DNA of 64,000 nucleotides, taken from NCBI RefSeq assembly GCF_021184045.1, contig NZ_CP073710.1:124001-188000 (forward strand). The letters are read 5' to 3'. A program made the position numbers and the translations under genes. Shown in pieces: positions 1 to 8,848 of this stretch (position 1 is the first letter of the stretch; each line of letters opens with the position of its first letter). This stretch comes from Methanococcoides orientis (GTDB taxonomy: Archaea > Halobacteriota > Methanosarcinia > Methanosarcinales > Methanosarcinaceae). Under the pieces are notes generated by a model. It made no database searches, was not told where the DNA came from, and saw nothing but the letters and a program-made list of their open reading frames with translations.

Positions 1-33
1 GATAAAGAGTAAGTTCTTAGTTTGGTTCATTCT

Positions 34-58
34 GGAGGTATCTTCCTCCTCTTTTTTA
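34..58 (+). terminator. Terminator of an upstream plus-strand gene outside the window
   Basis: A GGAGG/CCTCC stem (34-38 with 45-49) is followed directly by a run of T. No gene lies between it and the left edge, so it probably ends transcription entering from outside the window. Confidence 0.45.
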
Positions 59-118
59 TTTATCTAATTTATCTGATCTAAGCGAAGCTATTTTCATTGG
101 TATCTTTTCAAAAGTCTG

Positions 119-946
119 TTAGTCGTAGATCATCCCCTCTGAAAGATACTCTTCTGCTAAAGGTGTGCTACTTTCCATCTTTTGCAGTGCATGATAAGCT
201 GCATATGCTGCAAGTATGCTATCCAGGGCATCACCTTCCGTGTCCTCAAGAGCCGCTTTTATGACTTCCTTTTCAAGTTCTATTTTCCATGTCTTTATGG
301 TGGATAGTATGATTCGGCGGTTTTCGAGTTCCCTGTTGTTCTTTCCTTTGTAATGTATGTAAATGCCATTTCTCTTGAGTGTACATGCAGGGCATATCTC
401 TATCACTGAAGCCTTGCCAGCAACTTGTTCTTGCATTGGTATTATGCAGGCAGCCTTTTTCTTTACAAGTGGTTCTATTATGCATCTGATGCCGTAATAT
501 GTCTGCCTGTAAAGCCTGAGGTTGTAAACACAAAATGGAGCTTTTTTCTGAATTTCGGTTGTACGCTTGACTTCTTTGTTTCCCATGGTATTACGACATT
601 TGTTACGAAAGTCTTCAGGGGAGTTGTAACTTTTTGAAAAATTCAGTATCGAGCTTTCCCAACTTTGGTCATTGATAATTGCTTGGGGGAAGCCCAGTGA
701 AAGGTCAAGGCCGAAGATGGCCTCTGTTTCGATTGAAATTAGTTCTCGGAGAAAAGAAAGGCAGTTGTCCCTTTCTTTCCTGATGTCATTATGCATCAGG
801 TTGGAGATCGGGCAACAACTGTTGATGTGAAGTGTTTCGTTATGTATTGTTCCTCTGCTGACCCATATCTTCTTACATGCGGTCTTTGATCCGCTGAAGT
901 CTACCCCATAAACAAGGGTTTTCGGGTTGGCAGGGGATGAGGGCAT
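119..946 (-). CDS. DUF429-family predicted nuclease
   Basis: This 275-residue soluble protein opens with VYGVDFSGSKTACKKIW, the N-terminal pattern of DUF429 proteins. Those are predicted to have an RNase H-like fold in which this aspartate is part of the metal site. A second acidic region (DTEGDALDSILAAYAA) near the C-terminus fits the last conserved segment of such folds. It starts only 8 bases after the inositol-phosphate synthase stop on the same strand, so the two are probably co-transcribed. No clear Shine-Dalgarno precedes the ATG, which fits translational coupling. The family assignment is by motif; substrate and role are unknown. Confidence 0.75.
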   Translation of the reverse strand: MPSSPANPKTLVYGVDFSGSKTACKKIWVSRGTIHNETLHINSCCPISNLMHNDIRKERDNCLSFLRELISIETEAIFGLDLSLGFPQAIINDQSWESSILNFSKSYNSPEDFRNKCRNTMGNKEVKRTTEIQKKAPFCVYNLRLYRQTYYGIRCIIEPLVKKKAACIIPMQEQVAGKASVIEICPACTLKRNGIYIHYKGKNNRELENRRIILSTIKTWKIELEKEVIKAALEDTEGDALDSILAAYAAYHALQKMESSTPLAEEYLSEGMIYD

Positions 947-954
947 TGGGAGTT

Positions 955-2058
955 TTAATTTTCCCTTGTGCCTTCGATAAATTCGTTTGTCATGCGATAT
1001 GCATCATCATCAGTGAACTGCTTTGGTGGGTGCTTCATGAAATATGAGGCTGGGGAGTAAAGAATTCCACCTGTTCCTCTGTTCAATGCTATCTTGCAGC
1101 AGCGGATTGCATCAATGACAACTCCTGCAGAATTGGGTGAATCTTCCACTGAAAGGCGGAGTTCAAGGTTCATTGGCACATCGCCGAAAAGCTTACCTTC
1201 CATTCTGAGGAAGCATAGTTTGTTGTCTTGCTGCCATGGGACATAGTCACTTGGTCCGACGTGGATATTGTGATCTTCCAGTCTCTCGGCAAGTACTGAC
1301 TGCACTGCTTCTGTCTTTGATGTCTTCTTGGAAGAAAGCCTGTCCCTGTTGAGCATGTTGAGGAAGTCTGTGTTACCGCCTGTGTTAAGTTGGTATGTTC
1401 TTTCAACCTTAACTCCTCTCTTCCTGAAAAGATCTGCAAGGGTTCGGTGTGTAATGGTAGCTCCAAGTTGTGCTTTAATGTCGTCTCCTATGATCGGGAT
1501 TCCTTTTTCTTCGAACTTTTGTGCCCATTCAGGATTACTGGCAATGAATATTGGCATGTTGTTGATAAAAGCAACACCTGCATCCAGTGCACATTGTGCA
1601 TAGAACCGAGTTGCAATTTCAGAACCAACTGGAAGGAAATTCAAAAGGATCTCTGCGCCGGATTCCTTTAATACGGAGACTATCTCCTCGTCTGTGGATT
1701 CTTTTTCGGAGGATGGGATGAATCTGTATTCATCTTCATAGTTCACCATGTGTTCGGAGACACCATCCTTGATGTTTCCCATCGTGACCTTTACGCCGGT
1801 CTTTGGCACATCGGGACAAAAGACTGTTGTGCAGTTAGGAGCTGCAAAAATAGCATCTGCAACATCTTCTCCAACTTTTCTCTCATCAATGTCGAATGCT
1901 GCTACTACTTCAATATCAAAAGGTCTGTACCCGCCAACATCCCAATGCATTAGTCCTATCGCATCTTTTTCCGCTTTTTCTTTGTAGTACTCAAGACCCT
2001 GGATCAGTGAACTTGCGCAGTTACCGATTCCTGCGATTGCGATTTTTATTTTGTCCAT
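955..2058 (-). CDS. ino1: Inositol-3-phosphate synthase (myo-inositol-1-phosphate synthase)
   Basis: The protein converts glucose 6-phosphate to inositol phosphate with NAD, the first step toward archaetidylinositol lipids. It has 367 residues, the usual size of the short archaeal form. The N-terminal Rossmann segment IAIAGIGNCASSLIQG is visible, followed by the family's internal segments (LLNFLPVGSE, GDDIKAQLGATITHRTL, LNTGGNTDFLNM). GAGGAAG precedes the ATG at a good distance, which supports this start. The DUF429 gene follows as a likely second cistron. A TATA-like AT-rich stretch lies near 2095-2112 on the minus strand. Confidence 0.92.
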   Translation of the reverse strand: MDKIKIAIAGIGNCASSLIQGLEYYKEKAEKDAIGLMHWDVGGYRPFDIEVVAAFDIDERKVGEDVADAIFAAPNCTTVFCPDVPKTGVKVTMGNIKDGVSEHMVNYEDEYRFIPSSEKESTDEEIVSVLKESGAEILLNFLPVGSEIATRFYAQCALDAGVAFINNMPIFIASNPEWAQKFEEKGIPIIGDDIKAQLGATITHRTLADLFRKRGVKVERTYQLNTGGNTDFLNMLNRDRLSSKKTSKTEAVQSVLAERLEDHNIHVGPSDYVPWQQDNKLCFLRMEGKLFGDVPMNLELRLSVEDSPNSAGVVIDAIRCCKIALNRGTGGILYSPASYFMKHPPKQFTDDDAYRMTNEFIEGTREN

Positions 2059-2362
2059 AACACTTCCTCTTAGCTAAAGTGAACGATATTGATGCTATAA
2101 AATATATTAATCGTTATGCAATTCCTAATGTTTACAGTCAAATAAAAAGGTTTCTAACAAAGACGACTTCTTGGGGGTAAATGTAGGTTTATTTATCTTC
2201 CTGCCTTTATCTTTATGCTGCTTCCCGCTTTCAGAAAAGTTTTTAAGTCGTGAAAGCCGTTTATTTTTTGGGAAACTTTATTTCTGTACTGATGGGGAAA
2301 CAAACGCAGGTGTCAAAGTATGCCTGTTATTTCTTTGGTAATATAAAATAAAAGGAGATGGT
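2059..2362. other. Divergent intergenic region between ino1 and the ferritin-like gene
   Basis: This 304-base gap carries the promoters of two divergent genes. An AT-rich TATA-like stretch for ino1 lies at about 2095-2112 on the minus strand, and AAAAGTTTTTAAG near 2235 is a TATA candidate for the plus strand. I see no ORF with coding character and no convincing RNA gene. Confidence 0.5.
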
Positions 2363-2854
2363 ATTATTCAGGACGTAGCAAACGAATTCCCGAATGTGGG
2401 TAATATAGGTTCCGTTGAAGATGCAGTGAAGCTGGGAATATCTTTTGAGGATCAGGGCAGGGATTTTTATCTGGAGTTTGCAGAAGCTACTACAGATCCT
2501 GCTGCCAAAGATATGTTCCTCTACCTTGCAGAAGAAGAGAAGAAGCATGCTAAATATCTGCAAAGCTACCTGAAAGGTGAAGACCTTTCAATTGATGAAG
2601 AGTCTGATATGCCTGATTTCAAGGAAGCATTTGCTTCAGAGTTCACTGGTGAGAAGCTTGGTGAGGTTGGTGTGATGCTGGCTGCCATGAGACTTGAGCG
2701 AAAGACCGAAGACCTTTACCTGATGCTTTCAAGTGTATCTTCGGATGCTGGTCAACGTGATTTCTTTGAAAAGCTTGCGGCAGTTGAAAGGGGCCATTAC
2801 GACCTGATCGACGGTTTGCTTGGTGCGATTACCGGTTTCAGGATGCAGACATAA
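2363..2854 (+). CDS. Ferritin-like/rubrerythrin-family diiron protein
   Basis: The protein is a four-helix ferritin-like domain of about 150 residues. Its diiron motifs are visible: GISFEDQGRDFYLEFAE in helix 1, EEEKKHAKYL in helix 2, and ERKTEDLYLML and ERGHYDLIDGL in the second half. There is no rubredoxin domain, so it is not a full rubrerythrin. Homologues act in peroxide or iron handling; this is inferred. The first standard start is GTG at 2396, but the strong ribosome-binding site (AAAGGAGATG, 2351-2360) points to an in-frame ATT at 2363 or 2366. I give the longer form and regard the start as open. The flavodiiron and disulfide reductase genes downstream suggest an oxygen-defence group. 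Confidence 0.75.
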   Translation: MIQDVANEFPNVGNIGSVEDAVKLGISFEDQGRDFYLEFAEATTDPAAKDMFLYLAEEEKKHAKYLQSYLKGEDLSIDEESDMPDFKEAFASEFTGEKLGEVGVMLAAMRLERKTEDLYLMLSSVSSDAGQRDFFEKLAAVERGHYDLIDGLLGAITGFRMQT

Positions 2855-2881
2855 TCTTTGAAGTATTATAGAGGTTATTTC

Positions 2882-4096
2882 ATGGATCCGAAAGATGAAA
2901 ATCTTGAGATCGCAAAAGGCATCTACTGGGTAGGGGTCGTTGACTGGAACCTGCGTGACTTCCATGGGTATGCAACTCCCAAAGGTGGTACCTATAATGC
3001 TTATCTTGTCGTCGATGAAAAGATAACACTTATAGATACTGTGAAGGCAGATTTTGCTCCTGAAATGATCGAAAGGATACGCAGGATCGTTAATCCTTCT
3101 AAGATCGATTATGTGGTCTCCAATCACGTGGAGATGGATCATTCAAGTGGTCTGCCTGCGATCATGGAGCTTGCAAAGGATGCTAAGCTTTTCTGCACAA
3201 AGCATGGCAAGGTCGGTTTGAATGAATATTATGAGGCAGGTGGATGCAGGAACTGGGACTTTGAAGTTGTAGATACTGGCTATGAGCTTGATATTGGCTC
3301 CCGTACCCTGATGTTCATTGAAACTCCTATGTTGCATTGGCCGGATAGTATGCAGACCTACCTGAAAGAAGATAAGATATTGTTCTCTAACGATGCTTTC
3401 GGACAGCATCTTGCTACCTCTGTAAGATTCGAGGATGAAGTTGAGGGCGGTGCTATTGAGGATGCTGCTATTTACTATGCTAATATCCTGATGCCATTTG
3501 GGTCAAAGGTCATAAAGTATGCTGAGAAGGTCAAGGACCTTGGTCTTGAATTTGATATGGTCGCACCATCGCACGGCGTGATCTGGAGGGAGGACCCTTC
3601 GCGTATCGTTGATGCTTATCTGAGCTGGGCAAAAAGGGAAGTCATTCCAAAAGTACTGGTCATTTATGATACTATGTGGAATAGTACTGAGATAATGGCA
3701 AAGGAAATTGTCGAGGGCGTTCGGGAAGGTGGTGTCGAAGCCAAGCTTTTCCATTTGCGTAAGAATGACTGGAGCATGATGTTAAAGGATTTGATGTTCT
3801 CTCCTGTAATTGCTCTTGGATCTCCTACTATGCATAGTACCATGTTCTTTACGGTATCAGGTTTCCTGACATATATGAAGGGCCTTCGTCCTAAAGACAA
3901 AAGTGCTGTTGCATTTGGTTCATATGGCTGGGGTGGCGGTGCGGTAAAGGGTGTGGAGGAAACGTTAAAGGCATCCGGTTTTGATATAATAGAACCCGGC
4001 CTGCAGGTTAAATACAGGCCTTACGAAGATGATATTAAAGCTTGCAGGGAACTTGGTATCCGACTTGCAGAACTTGCATTGAAGAAATCTAGCTGA
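2882..4096 (+). CDS. fprA: F420H2 oxidase (flavodiiron protein FprA)
   Basis: This 404-residue A-type flavoprotein has an N-terminal metallo-beta-lactamase diiron domain and a C-terminal flavodoxin domain from about residue 255 (KVLVIYDTMWNSTE). The HxExDH iron ligands are present in SNHVEMDHSSGLP. In methanogens this family reduces O2 to water with reduced F420. ATG 2882 is chosen over the upstream TTG 2858 because GAGGT sits 7 bases before it. The neighbouring ferritin-like protein and ferredoxin:disulfide reductase fit an oxidative-stress group. The F420 electron donor is family knowledge and is not visible in the sequence. Confidence 0.9.
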   Translation: MDPKDENLEIAKGIYWVGVVDWNLRDFHGYATPKGGTYNAYLVVDEKITLIDTVKADFAPEMIERIRRIVNPSKIDYVVSNHVEMDHSSGLPAIMELAKDAKLFCTKHGKVGLNEYYEAGGCRNWDFEVVDTGYELDIGSRTLMFIETPMLHWPDSMQTYLKEDKILFSNDAFGQHLATSVRFEDEVEGGAIEDAAIYYANILMPFGSKVIKYAEKVKDLGLEFDMVAPSHGVIWREDPSRIVDAYLSWAKREVIPKVLVIYDTMWNSTEIMAKEIVEGVREGGVEAKLFHLRKNDWSMMLKDLMFSPVIALGSPTMHSTMFFTVSGFLTYMKGLRPKDKSAVAFGSYGWGGGAVKGVEETLKASGFDIIEPGLQVKYRPYEDDIKACRELGIRLAELALKKSS

Positions 4097-4162
4097 CTAT
4101 TTATTAAATGAAGCTCTAGTTGAATATATTAAAACTGAATTAATAAAAGGAAGTGATCTAAT

Positions 4163-4438
4163 ATGAAATTTGAAGGTGAACTTGAAGAAGAATTCTATCA
4201 GAGATCTAAGAAAAATGCAGAGGCTACTGGATACAAACTTAACTCTGATTATGATGTCATTACCACTGCTGTAAAAGGTATTTGCAACAACAAGCGCCAA
4301 TTCGGTGAATATTACTGTTTCTGCCAGAAGAGGTCCGGGGATGTTGAAAAGGACAAGAAGATCATCTGTCCATGTGCTGCCCGAAGCCGTGATGTAGAGA
4401 CACGCGGTGCATGTCGCTGTGGTCTGTATATCAAATAA
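4163..4438 (+). CDS. Ferredoxin:thioredoxin (disulfide) reductase catalytic subunit
   Basis: This 91-residue protein matches the catalytic beta subunit of ferredoxin:thioredoxin reductase. It shows the cysteine pattern that holds the 4Fe-4S cluster and the redox disulfide: GICNNKRQFGEYYCFC followed by IICPCAARSRDV and GACRCGLY. Methanogens carry such stand-alone catalytic subunits to reduce thioredoxin-like disulfides with ferredoxin electrons. AAAAGGAAGTGATCTAAT before the ATG supplies the ribosome-binding site. It follows fprA on the same strand with a 66-base gap and ends at a clear terminator. Confidence 0.88.
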   Translation: MKFEGELEEEFYQRSKKNAEATGYKLNSDYDVITTAVKGICNNKRQFGEYYCFCQKRSGDVEKDKKIICPCAARSRDVETRGACRCGLYIK

Positions 4439-4480
4439 AGGGCCTTCTGGTCCTTTTAAACCTTCTTTATTCTTATTTTC
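4438..4480 (+). terminator. Terminator after the ferredoxin:disulfide reductase gene
   Basis: AAGGGCC and GGTCCTT form a 7-bp stem around a TTCT loop, starting at the stop codon and followed by a T-rich tract. The remaining bases up to serA hold no recognisable gene. Confidence 0.6.
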
Positions 4481-4678
4481 TTATGATCATTTTTGAATAA
4501 GGGGAATGTTCTTACAATGATCTCATTTTAATTGTTCTATAGGATAGTTAGCTATATTTAGAAGGATGTGTTTTATGATAGATGTAGGGCACAGTTCACT
4601 ATTATTGGACAGGCATAAACAGTCATTAGTGTCTAAATTAATATCACAGATCATTGATCATATCCGGAGATACAAAAA

Positions 4679-6250
4679 ATGAAAGTATTGGTAAGTGATT
4701 CATTATCAGAGGAAGGAGTTTCAAAACTTCAGGAACATTTTGACGTCGATGTTTCAACAGGTCTTTCAGAAGATGAACTTGTAGAGAAGATCGTTGATTT
4801 TGACGCTCTTGTGATCCGCAGCGGTACCCAGGTAACAAGAAGGGTGATCGAAGCTGCAGACAACCTTAAGATCGTCGGAAGGGCCGGCGTTGGTGTAGAT
4901 AATATTGACATTGATGCTGCAACTGAAAAAGGGATCATTGTTGTAAATGCACCTGAAGGTAACATGCTTTCAGCAGCAGAACACACTATTGCTATGATGA
5001 TGTCCATGGCCAGGAACATCCCTCAGGCAAATGCTTCCCTTAAGGCAAAGAAATGGGAGCGCAAGAATTTCATGGGTGTCGAGGTTAATGGCAAGACACT
5101 TGGAGTTATAGGCCTTGGCCGCATTGGTGCTGAAGTTGCAAAACGTGCACAGGGCATGGAGATGGATATTCTTGCATATGATCCTTTCATTACAGAGGAT
5201 CGTGCAAAGGCTATGGGTGTCGAGCTTACTACTGTTGATGACATTGCAAAGAGGGCAGATTTTATTACTGTTCATACGCCGCTTACAAAAGAGACACGTA
5301 ATATCCTTGATACAGCTCAGTTCGATATGATGAAGAGCTCCGCAAGGGTGATCAATTGTGCTCGTGGTGGTATTATTAACGAAGAAGCTCTTGCTGATGC
5401 ACTTAAAGCAGGCAAGATCACAGGTGCTGCAATCGATGTGTTCACTAGTGAACCACCATTTGACTGTCCTTTCATTGGTCTTGACAATGTGATCGTGACA
5501 CCTCATCTGGGTGCTTCTACTGAGGAGGCTCAGGTTAATGTTGCAGTTTCTGTTGCTGAAGAGGTAATATCTGTCCTAAACGGCGGATCTGCTCGCAATA
5601 CTATTAATATTCCTGCTGTCAAACCGGAAGTAATGGCTGTACTGGCTCCATATATCGGTCTTGCTGAAACTCTGGGAAGTGCAGTGGCACAGCTTCTGGA
5701 TGCAAATTATGACAAGATCGAGATATCCTACAAAGGTGAGGTATCTGAAAAGGATACAAGGGCTGTGACAGTTGCAGCTGTAAAAGGTGTTCTTGAGGTC
5801 GCATTGGGTTCCGCTGTGAACTATGTGAATGCACCGGCTCTTGCAAAGTTAAGGGACGTTGAAGTTGTGGAAAGCAAATCTGATACATCTGATGAGTATG
5901 CTTCTACTATTAGTATCAATCTTTTCCAGGATTCTAATTCCAGGTCTGTTACCGGTGCTGTGGTTGGAGGTGAGCCAAAGATCATAACGATCAATGGTCA
6001 GCATGTAGATCTGGTTCCAAAAGGTTTCATGATCGTTTCAAACCACATCAACCGTCCGAATGTTATTGGTCCATGCTGTATGGTCCTTGGTGATAATGGC
6101 ATCAATATTTCCGGTATGCAGGTCGGACGCGTAGACGTTGGCGGACGGACTATAATGGCACTTAATGTGGACACTGAAGTTTCAGAGAAGATCCTTGATG
6201 AGATCCGCGGAATTGATGGCATACTTGATGCAACAATTGTGACACTTTAA
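4679..6250 (+). CDS. serA: D-3-phosphoglycerate dehydrogenase
   Basis: This enzyme oxidises 3-phosphoglycerate to 3-phosphohydroxypyruvate, the first step of serine synthesis. The 523-residue length is that of the long form with an intervening domain and a C-terminal ACT domain. The NAD site [16 protein letters not shown] lies at about 145-160. The catalytic Arg is in [13 protein letters not shown] and the His in [13 protein letters not shown]. The ACT domain is the last 75 residues or so ([20 protein letters not shown]) and probably senses serine. CCGGAGAT lies just before the ATG. It stands alone between its neighbours. Confidence 0.95.
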   Translation: MKVLVSDSLSEEGVSKLQEHFDVDVSTGLSEDELVEKIVDFDALVIRSGTQVTRRVIEAADNLKIVGRAGVGVDNIDIDAATEKGIIVVNAPEGNMLSAAEHTIAMMMSMARNIPQANASLKAKKWERKNFMGVEVNGKTLGVIGLGRIGAEVAKRAQGMEMDILAYDPFITEDRAKAMGVELTTVDDIAKRADFITVHTPLTKETRNILDTAQFDMMKSSARVINCARGGIINEEALADALKAGKITGAAIDVFTSEPPFDCPFIGLDNVIVTPHLGASTEEAQVNVAVSVAEEVISVLNGGSARNTINIPAVKPEVMAVLAPYIGLAETLGSAVAQLLDANYDKIEISYKGEVSEKDTRAVTVAAVKGVLEVALGSAVNYVNAPALAKLRDVEVVESKSDTSDEYASTISINLFQDSNSRSVTGAVVGGEPKIITINGQHVDLVPKGFMIVSNHINRPNVIGPCCMVLGDNGINISGMQVGRVDVGGRTIMALNVDTEVSEKILDEIRGIDGILDATIVTL

Positions 6251-6323
6251 TTTATATGTCACCAATGCATGGGTTAATATGCCCATGTATTATTTTCGGA
6301 TCAAATGGGAGTATTGATCACAT

Positions 6324-6806
6324 ATGATGAGAAAGCGCGTATACCACCGATTCCCTCACAGGGAGGTCCAGTTCGAGCAGAAGCACCGTTACTATTCAGA
6401 CCTGCCTTTTTTTGTGAAGGTCATGGCAGGCATGGATGGTAAATTTGGGATGTTCGTGACAGAATCCGCCACCAAGAAAGGCCATCGTATTCAGGCGAAA
6501 AGAGAGATCGGTGTTGAGGTCGCGATGAATAGCATGGATTTTGCTCCTCTTAACTACGAGAACGTAGATTCTGTGATCGATACTATCGAACCTGAAGGTA
6601 TCATTGATTTCAGGATGACACTCTCCTACAGTTATCTTGATGGGAAATATAATCGTGTGCCTCTAAGGGGCGATGTGTATCTTGTGCGTGCTATTCTTGA
6701 GTCAGAGGTACTTACCTTGAGGGTCAACCACATAGATGGGCAGGAACGCACGGAATGTGGTCGGGTGGCAGATACGATCATAGACGAACTTCGACGTGGT
6801 GCATGA
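6324..6806 (+). CDS. Conserved archaeal hypothetical protein
   Basis: I do not recognise a named family. The 160-residue soluble protein starts with a basic, aromatic-rich segment (RVYHRFPHREVQFEQKHRYY) and is otherwise mixed alpha/beta with no membrane segment, signal peptide or cysteine motif. It is translationally coupled to the next gene: its TGA lies inside ATGATGG, where the DUF2240 frame begins. A second ATG at 6327 could also serve as start. The tight coupling suggests that the two products work together, but no function can be read from the sequence. Confidence 0.7.
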   Translation: MMRKRVYHRFPHREVQFEQKHRYYSDLPFFVKVMAGMDGKFGMFVTESATKKGHRIQAKREIGVEVAMNSMDFAPLNYENVDSVIDTIEPEGIIDFRMTLSYSYLDGKYNRVPLRGDVYLVRAILESEVLTLRVNHIDGQERTECGRVADTIIDELRRGA

Positions 6807-7279
6807 TGGATGAATTTGGCCTCGTAGTGGCTTCCCCTTTCAAGAAGAATGCCGCATCTTCTCTTTCTATAAAGGATTTTGAATTTGCATTGTCCTTTGA
6901 CTTTAAATGGATGTCTCCTGTACAGGCATCAAAGGTGAGGGATCAGGCTATCATGTCTTCGATCCTGAAATTTGAAAATGGTGAACTTGTGCTGAACATG
7001 GATGCTGATGCAGTGGATATTCCTGCCGGGTTCAAACCATCTGAAGATCTCTTTCGGGAAAAAGGCAATGTTGAGAAGATAATGGACCTTCTCATTACAA
7101 ATAGTGATTTGGACAAAAGGGATGTTGCTTCGCGCATAAATATCAAACAGGATTCTCTGGCAGGGCTTATTGATGCGGAAGTAGCAGCTTTGCTATTGGC
7201 TCATGAAATGGGATGTGATGTCGGGGACCTTTTTGATGTAGTCTATCAAAGAGTAACAGGTATTTCTGATCAACAATGA
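6803..7279 (+). CDS. DUF2240-family archaeal protein
   Basis: This 158-residue protein resembles the archaeal DUF2240 family. It has an N-terminal SPFKKNAASSLSIKDFEFALSF region, a central PAGFKPSEDLFREKGNVEKI segment, and a helical C-terminus (SDLDKRDVASRINIKQ) that could be a winged-helix or HTH-like fold. The open frame extends upstream to 6755, but the part before 6803 overlaps the previous gene and is not conserved in style. I therefore start at the ATGATG that overlaps the upstream stop; 6806 is equally possible. The function is unknown. Confidence 0.7.
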   Translation: MMDEFGLVVASPFKKNAASSLSIKDFEFALSFDFKWMSPVQASKVRDQAIMSSILKFENGELVLNMDADAVDIPAGFKPSEDLFREKGNVEKIMDLLITNSDLDKRDVASRINIKQDSLAGLIDAEVAALLLAHEMGCDVGDLFDVVYQRVTGISDQQ

Positions 7280-7333
7280 AATTCATATTTTCGCATAATC
7301 TTTATGTACTATTAATATAATTATGTGCAACTC

Positions 7334-7386
7334 CAGTTAATTATTAACTGATACATCTTCAAAGATGTTCGAACGCAGAAATGCGT
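7334..7386 (+). promoter_or_regulatory. Three-hairpin leader of the rpl18e operon
   Basis: Three perfect hairpins stand in a row just before rpl18e: CAGTTAA/TTAACTG with loop TTA (7334-7350), ACATCT/AGATGT with loop TCAA (7353-7368), and ACGCA/TGCGT with the GNRA tetraloop GAAA (7373-7386). None is followed by a T run, so they are not terminators. The ribosome-binding site GGAGGGA lies 17 bases after the last one. A site for ribosomal-protein feedback is plausible but unproven. Confidence 0.5.
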
Positions 7387-7414
7387 GAGTAAGAAAATCT
7401 TGCGGAGGGACATT

Positions 7415-7795
7415 ATGGGAAAAAAAACACAAGCTAAAATCTCAAGGAAAACCAATCCAAGGATTCCATCGTTAATCGCAGTGCTAAAAGACTCAGCACG
7501 TGACAACGACGCACCTATCTGGAAAGATATGGCAAAGAGGCTCGAGAAACCTAACAGGAACTATGCTGAGGTAAATCTGAGTAAGATCAACAGGTGTGCA
7601 GCAGAGAACGAACTGGTTATGATTCCAGGTAAGGTACTGGGTGCCGGTGTACTGGGACATGCTGTAACTGTTGCAGCATTGAGTTTCAGCACAACTGCTG
7701 TTGATAAGATCACAAGTGCAGGCGGAAAATGCATTACCATTGAACAGGTTCTGGAAGAAAATCCAGCAGGTTCTGGTATCAGGATCTTGAAGTGA
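7415..7795 (+). CDS. rpl18e: Large ribosomal subunit protein L18e
   Basis: This 126-residue protein starts [16 protein letters not shown] and contains the eL18 pattern [19 protein letters not shown]. It is a 50S protein of the L15/L18e family. The upstream GTG at 7385 is rejected because GCGGAGGGA sits 5 bases before ATG 7415 and because 7385 falls in a leader hairpin. It is the first cistron of the operon rpl18e-rpl13-rps9-rpoN-(tRNA-Pro)-rpoK-rps2, an order well conserved in euryarchaea. Confidence 0.95.
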   Translation: MGKKTQAKISRKTNPRIPSLIAVLKDSARDNDAPIWKDMAKRLEKPNRNYAEVNLSKINRCAAENELVMIPGKVLGAGVLGHAVTVAALSFSTTAVDKITSAGGKCITIEQVLEENPAGSGIRILK

Positions 7796-7805
7796 GGTGT
7801 TTCAA

Positions 7806-8225
7806 ATGACGGTAATCGATGCAAATGGTTTAATTATGGGCAGACTTGCAAGTAACGTTGCAAAGAGACTGCTTGCAGGTGAGAAGATCGCAATTGTAAA
7901 TGCTGAGAATGCTGTGATCTCCGGTTCAAAGATAACAACCTTTGAAGAATATGATGAGATCAGGAATATGGGCACACGTGAATTTGGTCCTTACTTCCCA
8001 AAGAGACCAGACAGGATCCTCAAGAGGACTGTCAGGGGAATGCTTCCATACAAGCGCGCAAGGGGCAAGGAAGCAATGGCTAACCTTAAGATCTATGTAG
8101 GGATCCCTACTGAGTTCGAGGAAGCAGAACTTACAACTGTCGATGGAGCAAACATGACACGTTTGAGTTCTAACAAGTATGTGACCATTGGTGATCTTAG
8201 CCGCAAATTAGGATCAAAATTCTAA
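7806..8225 (+). CDS. rpl13: Large ribosomal subunit protein L13
   Basis: This 139-residue uL13 protein binds 23S rRNA. It starts [20 protein letters not shown] and has the conserved [20 protein letters not shown] region. GAGGTG overlapping the end of rpl18e provides the ribosome-binding site for ATG 7806, so the GTG at 7797 in the longer frame is not used. Only 10 bases separate it from rpl18e, and rps9 follows after 13. Confidence 0.95.
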   Translation: MTVIDANGLIMGRLASNVAKRLLAGEKIAIVNAENAVISGSKITTFEEYDEIRNMGTREFGPYFPKRPDRILKRTVRGMLPYKRARGKEAMANLKIYVGIPTEFEEAELTTVDGANMTRLSSNKYVTIGDLSRKLGSKF

Positions 8226-8238
8226 GGGAGATTTATTC

Positions 8239-8643
8239 ATGTCTACTAAAGTTGTCAATTCATCAGGTAAGAACAAGACTGCAATTGCACGTGCAACAGT
8301 TTCTGCAGGTACAGGTAAGGCAAGGGTCAACAAGAAACCTGTTGAGATCTATGAACCTGAATTTGCAAAACTTAAGATAATCGAACCTCTTATGCTGGCA
8401 GGAGATACAGTTTCCAGCCTTGACATTGATGTTAAGGTAAGTGGAGGCGGAATCATTGGCCAGGCAAATGCGATCAGGACTGCTATCGCAAGAGGTATTG
8501 TTGAGTGGACCAACGACACCGATCTAAGGGATGCTTTTATGGCATACGACAGGAACCTTCTGGTCAACGACTCCAGACAGAAAGAGACCAAGAAGTTCGG
8601 TGGACCTGGCGCTCGCGCTAAATATCAGAAATCTTACAGGTAA
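8239..8643 (+). CDS. rps9: Small ribosomal subunit protein S9
   Basis: This 134-residue uS9 protein carries the conserved [24 protein letters not shown] segment (here [20 protein letters not shown]). It ends in the basic [17 protein letters not shown] tail, which reaches the P-site tRNA in the decoding centre. AAGGGAG precedes the ATG. It is the third cistron of the operon; rpoN follows after 14 bases. Confidence 0.96.
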   Translation: MSTKVVNSSGKNKTAIARATVSAGTGKARVNKKPVEIYEPEFAKLKIIEPLMLAGDTVSSLDIDVKVSGGGIIGQANAIRTAIARGIVEWTNDTDLRDAFMAYDRNLLVNDSRQKETKKFGGPGARAKYQKSYR

Positions 8644-8657
8644 GGTAGGTAGTTACA

Positions 8658-8846
8658 ATGATTCCAGTTCGCTGTTTCACATGTGGAAAAGTAATTGCAG
8701 GAAGCTGGGAAGAGTATACCAGGCGTGTGAAGGATGGAGAAGATCCTGCAGTTGTACTTGATGATCTTAATTTCACAAGATACTGTTGCAGGCGTATGTT
8801 CCTCGCACACGTCAACCTTGTGGATATAATGGCTCCGTATCAGTGA
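8658..8846 (+). CDS. rpoN: RNA polymerase subunit N (Rpb10)
   Basis: This 62-residue zinc-binding subunit holds the D/L/N/P assembly platform of archaeal RNA polymerase. It starts [19 protein letters not shown] and later has RYCCRRM; the CxxC and CC pairs are the zinc ligands of the Rpb10 zinc-bundle. AAGGTAGG lies before the ATG. Its TGA is only two bases upstream of the tRNA-Pro 5' end, so the tRNA is probably cut from the same transcript. Confidence 0.95.
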   Translation: MIPVRCFTCGKVIAGSWEEYTRRVKDGEDPAVVLDDLNFTRYCCRRMFLAHVNLVDIMAPYQ

Positions 8847-8848
8847 AA

